NCBI GenBank assembly: GCA_905233915.1
Contig: CAJOFM010000007.1
Location: forward strand, 84,891-148,890
DNA from: an uncultured Muribaculaceae bacterium
Lineage (GTDB): Bacteria > Bacteroidota > Bacteroidia > Bacteroidales > Muribaculaceae
Length of the DNA: 64,000 bases
Reading direction: 5' to 3'
Below the pieces are notes generated by a model that worked only from the letters and a program-made list of their open reading frames with translations, was not told where the DNA came from and made no database searches. The translations under genes were made by a program, and so were the position numbers. Positions 43,800 through 51,882 of this stretch are shown one piece after another; position 1 is the stretch's first letter, and each line of letters begins with the position of its first letter.

Positions 43800-45464
43800 C
43801 TAGTTGTTGAGCACTGCTTGAATTAAAGCGGTGACGTCAGCGATATTGACATATGGCTTCTCGGTATTGAGAACATAAGAAATGAGTTGAGTGACATCGG
43901 CAACACTGAATGGCTCACCATACTTGGCCACGTGACCGACCACGCTCAACGTGCCACTGGTGCATAATACCTCGGTGGCTGAACGCGGCATCGAAACATA
44001 ACGGTACAAGCGCAGGTCATAGGTGCCCGGCTCGAGTGTCGACGGAAGGGTGATGGATCCCTCGAGTGTGCTGCCTTGTTCAAAATCGTCAGCTTTCACA
44101 TTGATGGCATTGCTGCTGCACACACGCCGGCCGTTGGCATTGGTGAGAGAGAACACAAAATTCATGGACGGGGCAGTCATGTGGACGTTGAAGTCGAGGG
44201 CTTGTACATTCAGCGCGTCGTCAAGCACCAGCAACTCGTTGGAGGCCGTCAGTTCGGTCTCTACAAGGCAATATTCAGGAGGAACGACGCCGAGGAGCAT
44301 CTCGTGGTCGGAGTTGAACTGTAATTCATCGCCATCGCGGTGTGTCATGTTCAGTGCGGTGGATGCATACCATCCATTGCAGGTGCCATACCAGCCGAAG
44401 TTGAAGTGGAACAGTCCTTCGGCATTATAGCCGTCGCACACAAAAGCATGGCCACCTGCGCCATAAATGTCATTGGCTGAATAGAGAATGGGTCGGAGGG
44501 CATCCAGCTCTTCCCTGATCATGGCTTCCCATTCGGCGGTGGTGTAGTTCTCACTCCACCAGCTCGAGCGGCTCACATCGCGGGCGCTGGAACTATAACC
44601 GAATTTTTTCATGGCTGCCAGCTGGTCGCTCACATAGGCGCCGCTACCCTCAGGGCTGTAACCCATCTTAACGGCCTGGCCGCAGTAGCGGCCGAGTTTG
44701 GCGACAGCCTGTGCCTGATCATCGGTGTAGGTGTCTTGTACTAATTGGCTGTTGTCCCAATCCCAGTGACAATATGAGAGCAGCATCTTGTTGTATTCAA
44801 AATTGGTCGCGGGAAGGGCTGGCAGCGTTTGGCCTATATCATAACAGTAATATGAGCTTATTTCGGGGCTGGTTGTCGGGTACTGCCAATAGTGCATTAC
44901 CTGAGACATTGCCGTGGCGACACAGCCCACTACGCAATACTCACCGTCATAGATGGGGCACTGCAGGTTGTAGGGCATTTCCTGGCCCCAAAGTGACTTG
45001 ATGAGCGGGGCAACGCCACCGCCGCCAGTCGCACGCACCATTGGTGTCATCTGATAGTCGGGATGGGCTTGCAGCCACTCGATTTCTTCCTTGTAACTGG
45101 CCAGCAAGGCCTTGAAGTTATCCGGCATGTTATTGAAGTCCAGATGGCCGCTATCGCTGTAGCCCAGCACATTGGTGGCACGGTCCTCGCCGGCGATGAT
45201 GACAAAGCCGCCGCCATCGATGTTGAAGGCATAGTAATCATGCCCGCCATCGACTATGGCCGATTGTTCGGCATAAACGAGTTTGATGTCTGAAATTGAC
45301 GGGGCATTAATTGATCCGTGCCTTGCCGACGAATGATGCTTGAGGAATTCACTGGCCATCGAACGAGCCGTGTTGGCACCAATATTGGCCGCATTGGCAC
45401 TCATGCAGATGGCGACCATGATAGGCAGCAGACATGCTACTCTAAAAGAATTCTTGATACTCAT
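43800..45464 (-). CDS. C10 family secreted cysteine protease, paralogue
   Basis: 554 residues. I start at ATG 45464 because it begins a normal signal peptide (MSIKNSFRVACLLPIMVAICMSANA); a longer reading from 45518 adds 18 residues in front of it. It is collinear with the downstream protease: prodomain, then catalytic Cys181 in VVGCVATAMSQVMHYW and His339 in GAGGHAFVCDGYN. Two degenerate dockerin-like repeats end the protein (SVADVTQLISYVLN, NIADVTALIQAVLN). The two genes are 51 nt apart in the same orientation, a recent duplication that has diverged mainly in the tail. Confidence 0.9.
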   Translation of the reverse strand: MSIKNSFRVACLLPIMVAICMSANAANIGANTARSMASEFLKHHSSARHGSINAPSISDIKLVYAEQSAIVDGGHDYYAFNIDGGGFVIIAGEDRATNVLGYSDSGHLDFNNMPDNFKALLASYKEEIEWLQAHPDYQMTPMVRATGGGGVAPLIKSLWGQEMPYNLQCPIYDGEYCVVGCVATAMSQVMHYWQYPTTSPEISSYYCYDIGQTLPALPATNFEYNKMLLSYCHWDWDNSQLVQDTYTDDQAQAVAKLGRYCGQAVKMGYSPEGSGAYVSDQLAAMKKFGYSSSARDVSRSSWWSENYTTAEWEAMIREELDALRPILYSANDIYGAGGHAFVCDGYNAEGLFHFNFGWYGTCNGWYASTALNMTHRDGDELQFNSDHEMLLGVVPPEYCLVETELTASNELLVLDDALNVQALDFNVHMTAPSMNFVFSLTNANGRRVCSSNAINVKADDFEQGSTLEGSITLPSTLEPGTYDLRLYRYVSMPRSATEVLCTSGTLSVVGHVAKYGEPFSVADVTQLISYVLNTEKPYVNIADVTALIQAVLNN

Positions 45465-45515
45465 AAATGAATGTTGGTTTTTAGTAGTTCTAATGTTGAT
45501 GGTTTTTAATGATGC

Positions 45516-45523
45516 CAAAATTA
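45516..45523 (-). promoter_or_regulatory. -7 element of the C10 protease pair
   Basis: TAATTTTG on the minus strand, 51 nt before the ATG at 45464. Confidence 0.6.
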
Positions 45524-45773
45524 CAAATTTTTTTAAAATGGTTCACATATTAATTAGTTTTTTTCTCCAATGATGGTGAAAAAGCCTAATTTGTAGTTCT
45601 TTCTGATAGTTGCTTTTCATTTTATTAAATTATGTGTGTCAGATGTTATCTTATAATAGAAATTTCATTGATAAACAGGAATAGCCACCGTCGGGAATAT
45701 ACCTTAAAATAAAAAAATATTGGTTTTATCTTTATTTTTCTTAATTCTGCTGATTTTTTTTGCAAAAGATTTT

Positions 45774-45801
45774 TTTGTTATTCAGAAAGTATATATCTTT
45801 G
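45774..45801 (+). promoter_or_regulatory. promoter of an orphan transcript
   Basis: TTTG (45774-45777), 16-nt spacer, TATCTTTG (45794-45801). No gene on the plus strand follows for over 2 kb except dnaK, which has its own promoter. The preceding 45540-45770 is AT-rich with nothing else visible. Confidence 0.65.
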
Positions 45802-45897
45802 CATCACCAAGCAAACCTTTAGGTTGTTTGGTTATTTCCAACTTCTACATCAATTCTATTCAAGTTAAAAGTTAATAAATTTGGAGAAATGTTATTT

Positions 45898-45939
45898 GCA
45901 AAGAAGTTCGTCGCGCGTGAGCGTAGCGAACTTTTTTGC
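45898..45939 (+). other. 42-nt hairpin with GNRA-type tetraloop
   Basis: GCAAAGAAGTTCG (45898-45910) pairs with CGAACTTTTTTGC (45927-45939) with one G-U. A 3x3 internal loop follows, then CGC-GTGA-GCG. The apical GTGA fits a GNRA loop. A 19-codon ORF with ATG at 45889 covers the whole hairpin. Confidence 0.75.
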
Positions 45940-46130
45940 GTCATATAGGTGCTGAAATTGTTAATTGGTGTTAAAATTTAAAACCCGATTAAACTAATTG
46001 GATTTTCTTTAGTCTTTAATTACGAAAAGAAAATGCTTCAAACAAATAAAACTGACTTTTTCTTAATAATAAAACACTTCAACTGTGTGTCAAACTGCTG
46101 ATGAAGCATGACGCGACACATGACATATAG

Positions 46131-46163
46131 GTCCTGGGACTCAAGGGAGTCCCGGGACTTTTG
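46131..46163 (+). terminator. intrinsic terminator of the orphan transcript
   Basis: 12-bp stem GTCCTGGGACTC / GAGTCCCGGGAC (46131-46142, 46147-46158) with one wobble pair, followed by TTTTGTCATTTTT. T-rich only on the plus-strand side. Confidence 0.85.
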
Positions 46164-46255
46164 TCATTTTTATCGAGTAGATTATTTTTTCTCAGAATGA
46201 GAGTGTTTGGATGGTATCTGATTTTTGGTTTACTTGTTTACTCGTTTTTCCTGTT

Positions 46256-47110
46256 TTAGTCAAAGTGTTTGCGGCGGAAGACGAAGTTGCGGCCCAGGTA
46301 CTTGTCGCGGACGGTAGGGTTATCGGCCAGTTCCTCGCTCGTGCCCTGGAACAGAATCTTGCCCTCAAACAGTAGGTAAGCCCTATCGGTGATGCTTAAC
46401 GTCTCGGGAGCGTTGTGGTCGGTGATCAGGATACCGATATTCTTGCTCTTTAAACTATAGACGATACTCTGGATATCCTCCACTGCAATGGGGTCGACTC
46501 CCGCAAAGGGCTCGTCGAGCATGATGAAGCGTGGGTTGATAGCCAAGCCACGGGCGATCTCGGTGCGGCGGCGCTCACCACCCGAGAGACGGTTACCCAG
46601 ATTCTTGCGCACCTTCTGCAGGTGGAACTCGCTGATGAGCATCTCCAGTCGGTCTTTCTGCTCTGCCGGTGTCAGGTTTGTCATCTCGAGCACCGTGCGG
46701 ATGTTATCTTCCACGCTCAGGGTGCGGAACACTGATGCCTCCTGCGGCAGGTAACCGATGCCCAGTTGGGCGCGGCGGTAAACGGGTAGGGTGGTGATGT
46801 CAACATCGTTGAGGAACACGCGGCCCTCGTTGGGGGTCACCAGCCCAGTAGTCATATAGAATGTGGTGGTCTTGCCGGCGCCGTTTGGCCCCAAGAGGCC
46901 CACGATCTCACCTTGATGCACATTGATTGACACGTGATTGACCACCGTGCGCTGGCGGTATTTTTTCACCAGGTTGTCGGTGCTCAATACGAGTGTTCCA
47001 GCCTCGCCCGATGCGTTAAGCTGAGCCGCTGTTTCTTTGTCATTGCGTTTGGCAGGAGCCTGAGTGTTCATCAGGGCAGCGGTGGGGGAGTTGTGCCAAG
47101 GTAACTTCAT
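46256..47110 (-). CDS. lptB: LPS export ABC transporter ATP-binding protein LptB
   Basis: 284 residues. An N-terminal extension of about 40 residues precedes the ATPase. Walker [14 protein letters not shown] with Lys80, the Q-loop LPQEASVF, the signature [16 protein letters not shown] and Walker [14 protein letters not shown] are all intact. LptB powers extraction of LPS from the inner membrane with LptFG. The Ala/Pro/Gln-rich N-terminal extension is not part of the ATPase core. Its ATG overlaps the udk stop codon by one base. Confidence 0.93.
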   Translation of the reverse strand: MKLPWHNSPTAALMNTQAPAKRNDKETAAQLNASGEAGTLVLSTDNLVKKYRQRTVVNHVSINVHQGEIVGLLGPNGAGKTTTFYMTTGLVTPNEGRVFLNDVDITTLPVYRRAQLGIGYLPQEASVFRTLSVEDNIRTVLEMTNLTPAEQKDRLEMLISEFHLQKVRKNLGNRLSGGERRRTEIARGLAINPRFIMLDEPFAGVDPIAVEDIQSIVYSLKSKNIGILITDHNAPETLSITDRAYLLFEGKILFQGTSEELADNPTVRDKYLGRNFVFRRKHFD

Positions 47111-47730
47111 TATTTCTTGCCGGCAGTCAGGCGACCCTTGATGTAGTCAGTGATCAGGTTGATAGCCACCTCGTTGTTGCCGCCCTCGGGGATAATGATG
47201 TTGGCAAATTTCTTGGTCGGCTCGATGTGCAACTGGTGCATGGGCTTCAAGACGCGCTGGTAGCGGTCAATGACAGCCTCGGCAGTGCGGCCACGCTCGA
47301 TGCAGTCACGTGAGATGACGCGGATAAGGCGGTCGTCACCGTCGGCATCGACAAAGACCTTGATGTCCATCATCTTGCGCAGGCGGGAATCCACAAGCGC
47401 CATAATGCCCTCGATGAGCACCACGTCATGCGGACCCATGGGAACCGTCTCCTTTTGGCGCGAGCAGGTGAGGTAGCTGTAGGTGGGCATCTCGATGGAT
47501 TCGCCTTTCTTCAACATCTTCACGTGTTCCAACAACAGGTTCCAGTCAAAGGCTGCGGGTTCGTCAAAGTTGATGTTCTGACGCTCCTCGGGGGGCACGT
47601 GGCTCGAGTCCTTATAGTAAGAGTCTTGAGAAATGACACCTACCTCGCCTTCGGGAAGGCGTTCCATAATCTTGCGCACTACTGTAGTTTTACCTGAGCC
47701 GGTACCGCCGGCAATACCGATGATAATCAT
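47110..47730 (-). CDS. udk: uridine kinase
   Basis: 206 residues. P-loop [17 protein letters not shown] near the N-terminus (Lys14), then [29 protein letters not shown], the uridine-binding region typical of the family, and [25 protein letters not shown]. It phosphorylates uridine and cytidine with GTP/ATP in the pyrimidine salvage pathway. It is first in a two-gene operon with lptB, an unrelated function, and probably shares only transcription. Confidence 0.95.
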   Translation of the reverse strand: MIIIGIAGGTGSGKTTVVRKIMERLPEGEVGVISQDSYYKDSSHVPPEERQNINFDEPAAFDWNLLLEHVKMLKKGESIEMPTYSYLTCSRQKETVPMGPHDVVLIEGIMALVDSRLRKMMDIKVFVDADGDDRLIRVISRDCIERGRTAEAVIDRYQRVLKPMHQLHIEPTKKFANIIIPEGGNNEVAINLITDYIKGRLTAGKK

Positions 47731-47797
47731 AACATTAACTTGATTTTGAGGTCACACATTAAATAGAATTATACCGCCTGGGCACAATTCAAACATG

Positions 47798-47805
47798 CAA
47801 ATGTA
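47798..47805 (-). promoter_or_regulatory. -7 element of udk-lptB operon
   Basis: TACATTTG on the minus strand, 68 nt before the udk ATG. Confidence 0.55.
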
Positions 47806-47916
47806 GTAAAATTGTAGCTATATAATTCGTTTTTTGTAGAAAAAAATAAAAATCTTGTCGGTTTTCCACCTTGACATGAGGACTTGTTGCGCGAATGCCA
47901 GCAATGAGCCAAAGAC

Positions 47917-47941
47917 TGACATAAATGCTGACAATGTGTCA
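47917..47941 (+). promoter_or_regulatory. candidate activator site upstream of the dnaK promoter
   Basis: TGACA at 47917-47921 and the imperfect palindrome TGACA-ATG-TGTCA at 47929-47941 lie 12 nt before the -24 box. They look like operator or enhancer elements, but no regulator can be named. Confidence 0.4.
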
Positions 47942-47953
47942 CCCTGTCCACTT

Positions 47954-47969
47954 TGGCACACCGTTTGCA
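47954..47969 (+). promoter_or_regulatory. sigma-54-type promoter of dnaK
   Basis: TGGCAC at 47954-47959 and TTGC at 47965-47968. The GG and GC dinucleotides have exactly 10 bases between them, as in the -24/-12 sigma-54 consensus. No TAnnTTTG box lies between here and the dnaK ATG. Confidence 0.65.
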
Positions 47970-47980
47970 GTTATTGGGGC

Positions 47981-48013
47981 GGTGACGTGTGCCATCCTAC
48001 TGGCACATTCACC
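47981..48013 (+). other. palindromic hairpin in the dnaK 5' UTR
   Basis: TGTGCCA (47988-47994) pairs with TGGCACA (48001-48007), and GGTG with CACC outside. TGGCACA also forms the -24 box, so the heptamer occurs three times within 55 nt in alternating orientation. Confidence 0.6.
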
Positions 48014-48073
48014 ACCAGAAATTAGAATTAACAACATTAAAAAATAAATAAAAACAGAAAGAGAGATTTTATT

Positions 48074-50002
48074 ATGGGAAAGATTATTGGTATCGATTTA
48101 GGAACAACTAACTCGTGTGTTTCGGTTTTGGAAGGTTCAAAGCCTGTTGTGATTCCCAACAGCGAGGGCCGCAATACGACTCCCTCGGTAGTTGCCTTCA
48201 AGGATGGTGGCGAGCGCATCGTCGGTGACCCCGCCAAGCGCCAGGCCATCATGAACCCCACGGGTACCGTATTTTCTATCAAGCGTTTCATGGGTGAGAC
48301 CTACGACCACGTCCTCAACGACGTGAACCGTATGCCCTACAAGGTGGTGAACAACGGCAGTAACCAGCCCCGCGTTGAGATCGCTGGCCGCCAGTACACT
48401 CCGCAGGAGATTTCGGCTATGATTCTCCAGAAAATGAAGAAGACTGCCGAGGACTACCTTGGCACAACCGTTGACGAGGCTGTCATCACCGTTCCCGCTT
48501 ATTTTAATGACGCACAGCGCAAGGCCACCAAGGAGGCCGGTGAAGTTGCCGGACTTAAGGTGCAGCGCATCGTGAACGAGCCTACTGCTGCCGCTCTGGC
48601 TTATGGTCTGGACAAGGACAACAGCGACAAGCGCATTGCTGTGTTTGACTTGGGTGGCGGTACATTTGATATCTCGATTCTTGAACTTGGTGACGGCGTG
48701 TTTGAGGTAAAGGCCACCAATGGTGATACCCACCTGGGCGGTGACGACTTCGACCAGCGCATCATCACTTGGCTCGCCGACGAGTTCCAGCAGGAGAACA
48801 ACATGGACCTGCGCAAGGATCCCATGGCACTGCAGCGCTTGAAAGAGGCTGCCGAGAAGGCCAAGATTGAGCTCTCCAGCTCGACCAGCACCGAGATCAA
48901 TCTGCCCTATATTACCCAGCTTGACGGCATGCCCAAGCACTTGGTGAAAACTTTGACACGTGCCAAGTTTGAGCAGCTGTGTGACGATCTGATTCAGAGC
49001 ACCATCGAGCCATGCCGCAAGGCTCTTGCCGACGCCGGTCTGAGCACCAGCGACATCAACGAGGTGATCCTCGTGGGCGGTTCAACCCGTATCCCCGCCG
49101 TTCAGCAGGTGGTAGAGAAGTTCTTTGGCAAGGCTCCGTCCAAGGGTGTTAACCCCGACGAGGTAGTAGCTGTGGGTGCCGCAATCCAGGGCGGTGTGCT
49201 CACCGGTGATGTCAAGGACGTGCTGCTGCTCGACGTGGTGCCCCTGTCAGTGGGTATCGAGACACTGGGTGGCGTGATGACCAAGCTTATCGAGGCCAAC
49301 ACCACGATTCCCGCCCGCCGCAGCCAGGTCTTCTCGACCGCTGCCGACAATCAGCCCGAGGTAGAAATCCACGTTCTGCAGGGCGAGCGTCCCATGGCGA
49401 AGGACTGCAAGACGCTGGGTCGCTTCCATCTCGATGGCATTGCTCCCGCTCCCCGCGGTGTGCCCCAGATTGAGGTAACCTTTGAGGTCGATGCCAACGG
49501 CATCATGAATGTGAGCGCTAAGGACAAAGCCACCGGCAAGGAGCAGAGCATCCGCATCGAGGCTTCGAGCGGTCTGAGCGACGCCGAGATCCAGCGCATG
49601 AAGGACGAGGCTACGGCCAACGCCGCTGCCGATGCCGCCGAGAAGGAGCGCATCGACAAGATCAACGGCGCCGACGCCCTCATCTTCCAAACCGAGAAAG
49701 TCCTCAAGGACAGCGGTGACAAACTGCCCGCCGACATCAAGGGCCAGATCGAGGGCGCTCTGGGCAAGCTGAAAGATGCCCACAAGAACCAGGATCTCGC
49801 TGCCATCGACACCGCAACTGCCGAACTGAACTCGCTCTTCGAGAAGATGTATCAGCAGGCTGGTGGAGCACAAGGCCAACCCGGTGCAGGCTTCGACCCC
49901 AATAACATGGGTGGTGCAGGCTTCCAGGGCAACCCCGGCGGCGGAGCTCCCAACCAGGGTGGTGACAATGTCGAGGACACTACTTATGAAGAAGTGAAAT
50001 AA
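48074..50002 (+). CDS. dnaK: chaperone DnaK (Hsp70)
   Basis: 642 residues, full length. The N-terminal ATPase has [56 protein letters not shown] and [11 protein letters not shown]. The substrate-binding domain ([24 protein letters not shown]) is followed by a helical lid. The tail ([21 protein letters not shown], ending DTTYEEVK) has the usual Gly-rich linker and EEV-type end. It folds and refolds proteins with DnaJ and GrpE, which are not in the window. Preceded by a sigma-54-like promoter and a palindromic 5' UTR, so regulation is probably not the usual housekeeping type. Confidence 0.98.
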   Translation: MGKIIGIDLGTTNSCVSVLEGSKPVVIPNSEGRNTTPSVVAFKDGGERIVGDPAKRQAIMNPTGTVFSIKRFMGETYDHVLNDVNRMPYKVVNNGSNQPRVEIAGRQYTPQEISAMILQKMKKTAEDYLGTTVDEAVITVPAYFNDAQRKATKEAGEVAGLKVQRIVNEPTAAALAYGLDKDNSDKRIAVFDLGGGTFDISILELGDGVFEVKATNGDTHLGGDDFDQRIITWLADEFQQENNMDLRKDPMALQRLKEAAEKAKIELSSSTSTEINLPYITQLDGMPKHLVKTLTRAKFEQLCDDLIQSTIEPCRKALADAGLSTSDINEVILVGGSTRIPAVQQVVEKFFGKAPSKGVNPDEVVAVGAAIQGGVLTGDVKDVLLLDVVPLSVGIETLGGVMTKLIEANTTIPARRSQVFSTAADNQPEVEIHVLQGERPMAKDCKTLGRFHLDGIAPAPRGVPQIEVTFEVDANGIMNVSAKDKATGKEQSIRIEASSGLSDAEIQRMKDEATANAAADAAEKERIDKINGADALIFQTEKVLKDSGDKLPADIKGQIEGALGKLKDAHKNQDLAAIDTATAELNSLFEKMYQQAGGAQGQPGAGFDPNNMGGAGFQGNPGGGAPNQGGDNVEDTTYEEVK

Positions 50003-50034
50003 CAAGTTTTTGGGTTAATAAATTGAATAAAGCG

Positions 50035-50070
50035 TGGCGTGGAGCAGTGATTGCTCTGCGCCATTTTTTT
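50035..50070 (+). terminator. intrinsic terminator of dnaK
   Basis: TGGCGTGGAGCA / TGCTCTGCGCCA (50035-50046, 50052-50063), then a T-run 50064-50070. Confidence 0.9.
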
Positions 50071-50154
50071 GCTAGTTTTTATGTTTAAGCAATCGATTAC
50101 ACTCTGAGAGTCAAATAATTCGTAAAAATAGGCTCAATAATGAGGAATTTTTTG

Positions 50155-50162
50155 TACCTTTG
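50155..50162 (+). promoter_or_regulatory. -7 element of glycogen synthase-phosphorylase operon
   Basis: TACCTTTG, 32 nt before the ATG. Confidence 0.65.
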
Positions 50163-50194
50163 TGCCCAAATTTTCAATGTTTAACTACTAAATA

Positions 50195-51844
50195 ATGTTG
50201 GACTTACTGTTTGAAACCAGTTGGGAGGTCTGCAACAAGGTCGGTGGCATCTATGCCGTTTTGTCGACCAAGGCCAAGACCCTCCATCAACAATATAAAG
50301 ACAACTTGATCTTCATCGGCCCAGACCTGTGGACCGATGAGAACCCGTCCCCTTCCTTTATCGAGGCACGCACACCACTTGCCCCATGGCAGCGCAAGGC
50401 GAAGCTGCCCGGCGGGATGCGCGTGAGGGTAGGGCGCTGGGATATTCCCGGCAAACCCATCGCGGTGCTGGTGACCTTTGGCGCAATTTATACCTACAAG
50501 AATGCCCTGTATGCCGACATGTGGAACCGCTATCGTGTGGACTCGCTGCATGCCTATGGCGACTATGACGAGTCGTGCATGTTTGCCTACGCTGCAGCAC
50601 TTGTCATTGAGAGTATCGTCAAGTGGAAAAACAATCCTGATTTGAAGATTGTGGCCCATTTTGACGAGTGGACAACAGGCATGGGATTGCTCCACATCAA
50701 GACGCACCTGCCGCAGGTGGCAACCGTGTTCACCACCCATGCCACGAGCATTGGCCGCAGCATCTGTGGCAACGGTAAGCCGCTGTATGACTACATGCAG
50801 GGCTACTATGGCGACCAGATGGCGGTAGAACTTAACATGCAGTCCAAGCACTCCCTCGAGAAGGCCGCAGCCCATGCTGCCGATTCCTTCACGACGGTGA
50901 GCGACGTGACAGCGCGGGAATGCCGCCAGCTGCTGGAGCGTTATCCCATGGTGACGCCCAACGGCTTTGAACAGAACTATGTCCCCAAGGGTGCCAAGTT
51001 CACGGCCATGCGTAACGCTGCCCGTCAGCGCATGTTGCAGGTGGCTGGTTGTCTCACTGGACAGCAATATGCCGACGACACGCTCATCATAGCCACTTCA
51101 GGCCGCCTTGAGATGCGTAACAAGGGCATTGACGTCTATCTGGATTCAGTGGCCTCGCTGCGAGATTCTCTCCGGTTCGTTTCAAAGAAACGCAAGGTGT
51201 TAGCCCTGGTGCTTGTGCCCGCATGGATGAAGGCGCCTCGCATCGACCTGATTGAGAATCTCCATACTGCTAAGCGTCATCGCCTGTTTGACCCCGTGAT
51301 CACCCATCACCTGCACAATCAGGATAGTGACCCCATCTATAACCGCATCAATATGCTGGGCTTCCACAACGAGCCTCAGGACAAGGTGACCGTTATCGAC
51401 GTGCCTTGCTACCTGAACGGCGACGACGGCATTTTCAACATGTCTTATTATGACCTGTTGGCAGGTCTTGATGCAGCGGTGTTCCCCTCCTACTATGAGC
51501 CGTGGGGCTATACGCCGCTGGAGAGTGCTGCCTTTGGCGTTCCCACCATCACGACCGACTTGGCTGGCTTTGGCCAGTGGGTGCTCGACCGTTTTGGTGA
51601 CGACTCCGACCGTTATGGCGTGAAGGTCCTCCACCGCACCGACAGCAATTACGATGAAACCGTCAGGGCCATCTCAATGAGCCTGATGAACCTATATGTG
51701 ATGAGCGATAAGGTCAACCGCGCTATCCGCAATGCCAACCGGACGACCAGCAAGGCAGCCTCGTGGGACAATTTCATCGCCTGCTATGACGAGGCCTACA
51801 AACATGCCCTCGATATGGCCGCTCAACGCATGAATAAACAATAA
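50195..51844 (+). CDS. glycogen synthase, GT3-like (eukaryotic type)
   Basis: 549 residues. The start LLFETSWEVCNKVGGIYAVLSTKA matches the N-terminal signature of the GT3 family of animal and fungal glycogen synthases rather than the GT5 bacterial GlgA. The C-terminal FPSYYEPWGYTPLESAAFGVPTITTDLAGFG matches the GT3 glucan-binding and catalytic loop. It polymerises alpha-1,4-glucan from a nucleotide-glucose donor, UDP-glucose in GT3 enzymes. The next gene encodes glucan phosphorylase 38 nt later, so synthesis and breakdown of the same storage polymer are encoded together. Confidence 0.9.
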   Translation: MLDLLFETSWEVCNKVGGIYAVLSTKAKTLHQQYKDNLIFIGPDLWTDENPSPSFIEARTPLAPWQRKAKLPGGMRVRVGRWDIPGKPIAVLVTFGAIYTYKNALYADMWNRYRVDSLHAYGDYDESCMFAYAAALVIESIVKWKNNPDLKIVAHFDEWTTGMGLLHIKTHLPQVATVFTTHATSIGRSICGNGKPLYDYMQGYYGDQMAVELNMQSKHSLEKAAAHAADSFTTVSDVTARECRQLLERYPMVTPNGFEQNYVPKGAKFTAMRNAARQRMLQVAGCLTGQQYADDTLIIATSGRLEMRNKGIDVYLDSVASLRDSLRFVSKKRKVLALVLVPAWMKAPRIDLIENLHTAKRHRLFDPVITHHLHNQDSDPIYNRINMLGFHNEPQDKVTVIDVPCYLNGDDGIFNMSYYDLLAGLDAAVFPSYYEPWGYTPLESAAFGVPTITTDLAGFGQWVLDRFGDDSDRYGVKVLHRTDSNYDETVRAISMSLMNLYVMSDKVNRAIRNANRTTSKAASWDNFIACYDEAYKHALDMAAQRMNKQ

Positions 51845-51882
51845 CGACAATAATCAAAACAACATCATAACTACTCGTTTTT

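Larger units (their letters stand above)
45808..46163 (+). ncRNA. orphan structured RNA candidate, about 355 nt
   Basis: A promoter at its 5' end and a strong intrinsic terminator at its 3' end bound a stretch with no credible long ORF. Visible structure: a hairpin near the start (CCAAGCAAACC / GGTTGTTTGG, about 45808-45832), a 42-nt hairpin at 45898-45939, and a long-range pair ATGCTTCA (46033-46040) / TGAAGCAT (46102-46109). CATATAGGT occurs at 45942 and again at 46124. Small ORFs of 19 codons (45889-45948, with GGAG in front), 22 codons (46033-46101) and 9 codons (46101-46130) exist, so a leader-peptide or small-protein role is also possible. I see no SRP, RNase P or tmRNA signature. Confidence 0.5.

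Noticed and set aside
45889..45948. 19-codon ORF as a definite protein gene
   Set aside because: It has a GGAG in front but is confined to a hairpin and has no recognised homologue by eye; kept only as a note inside the RNA candidate.
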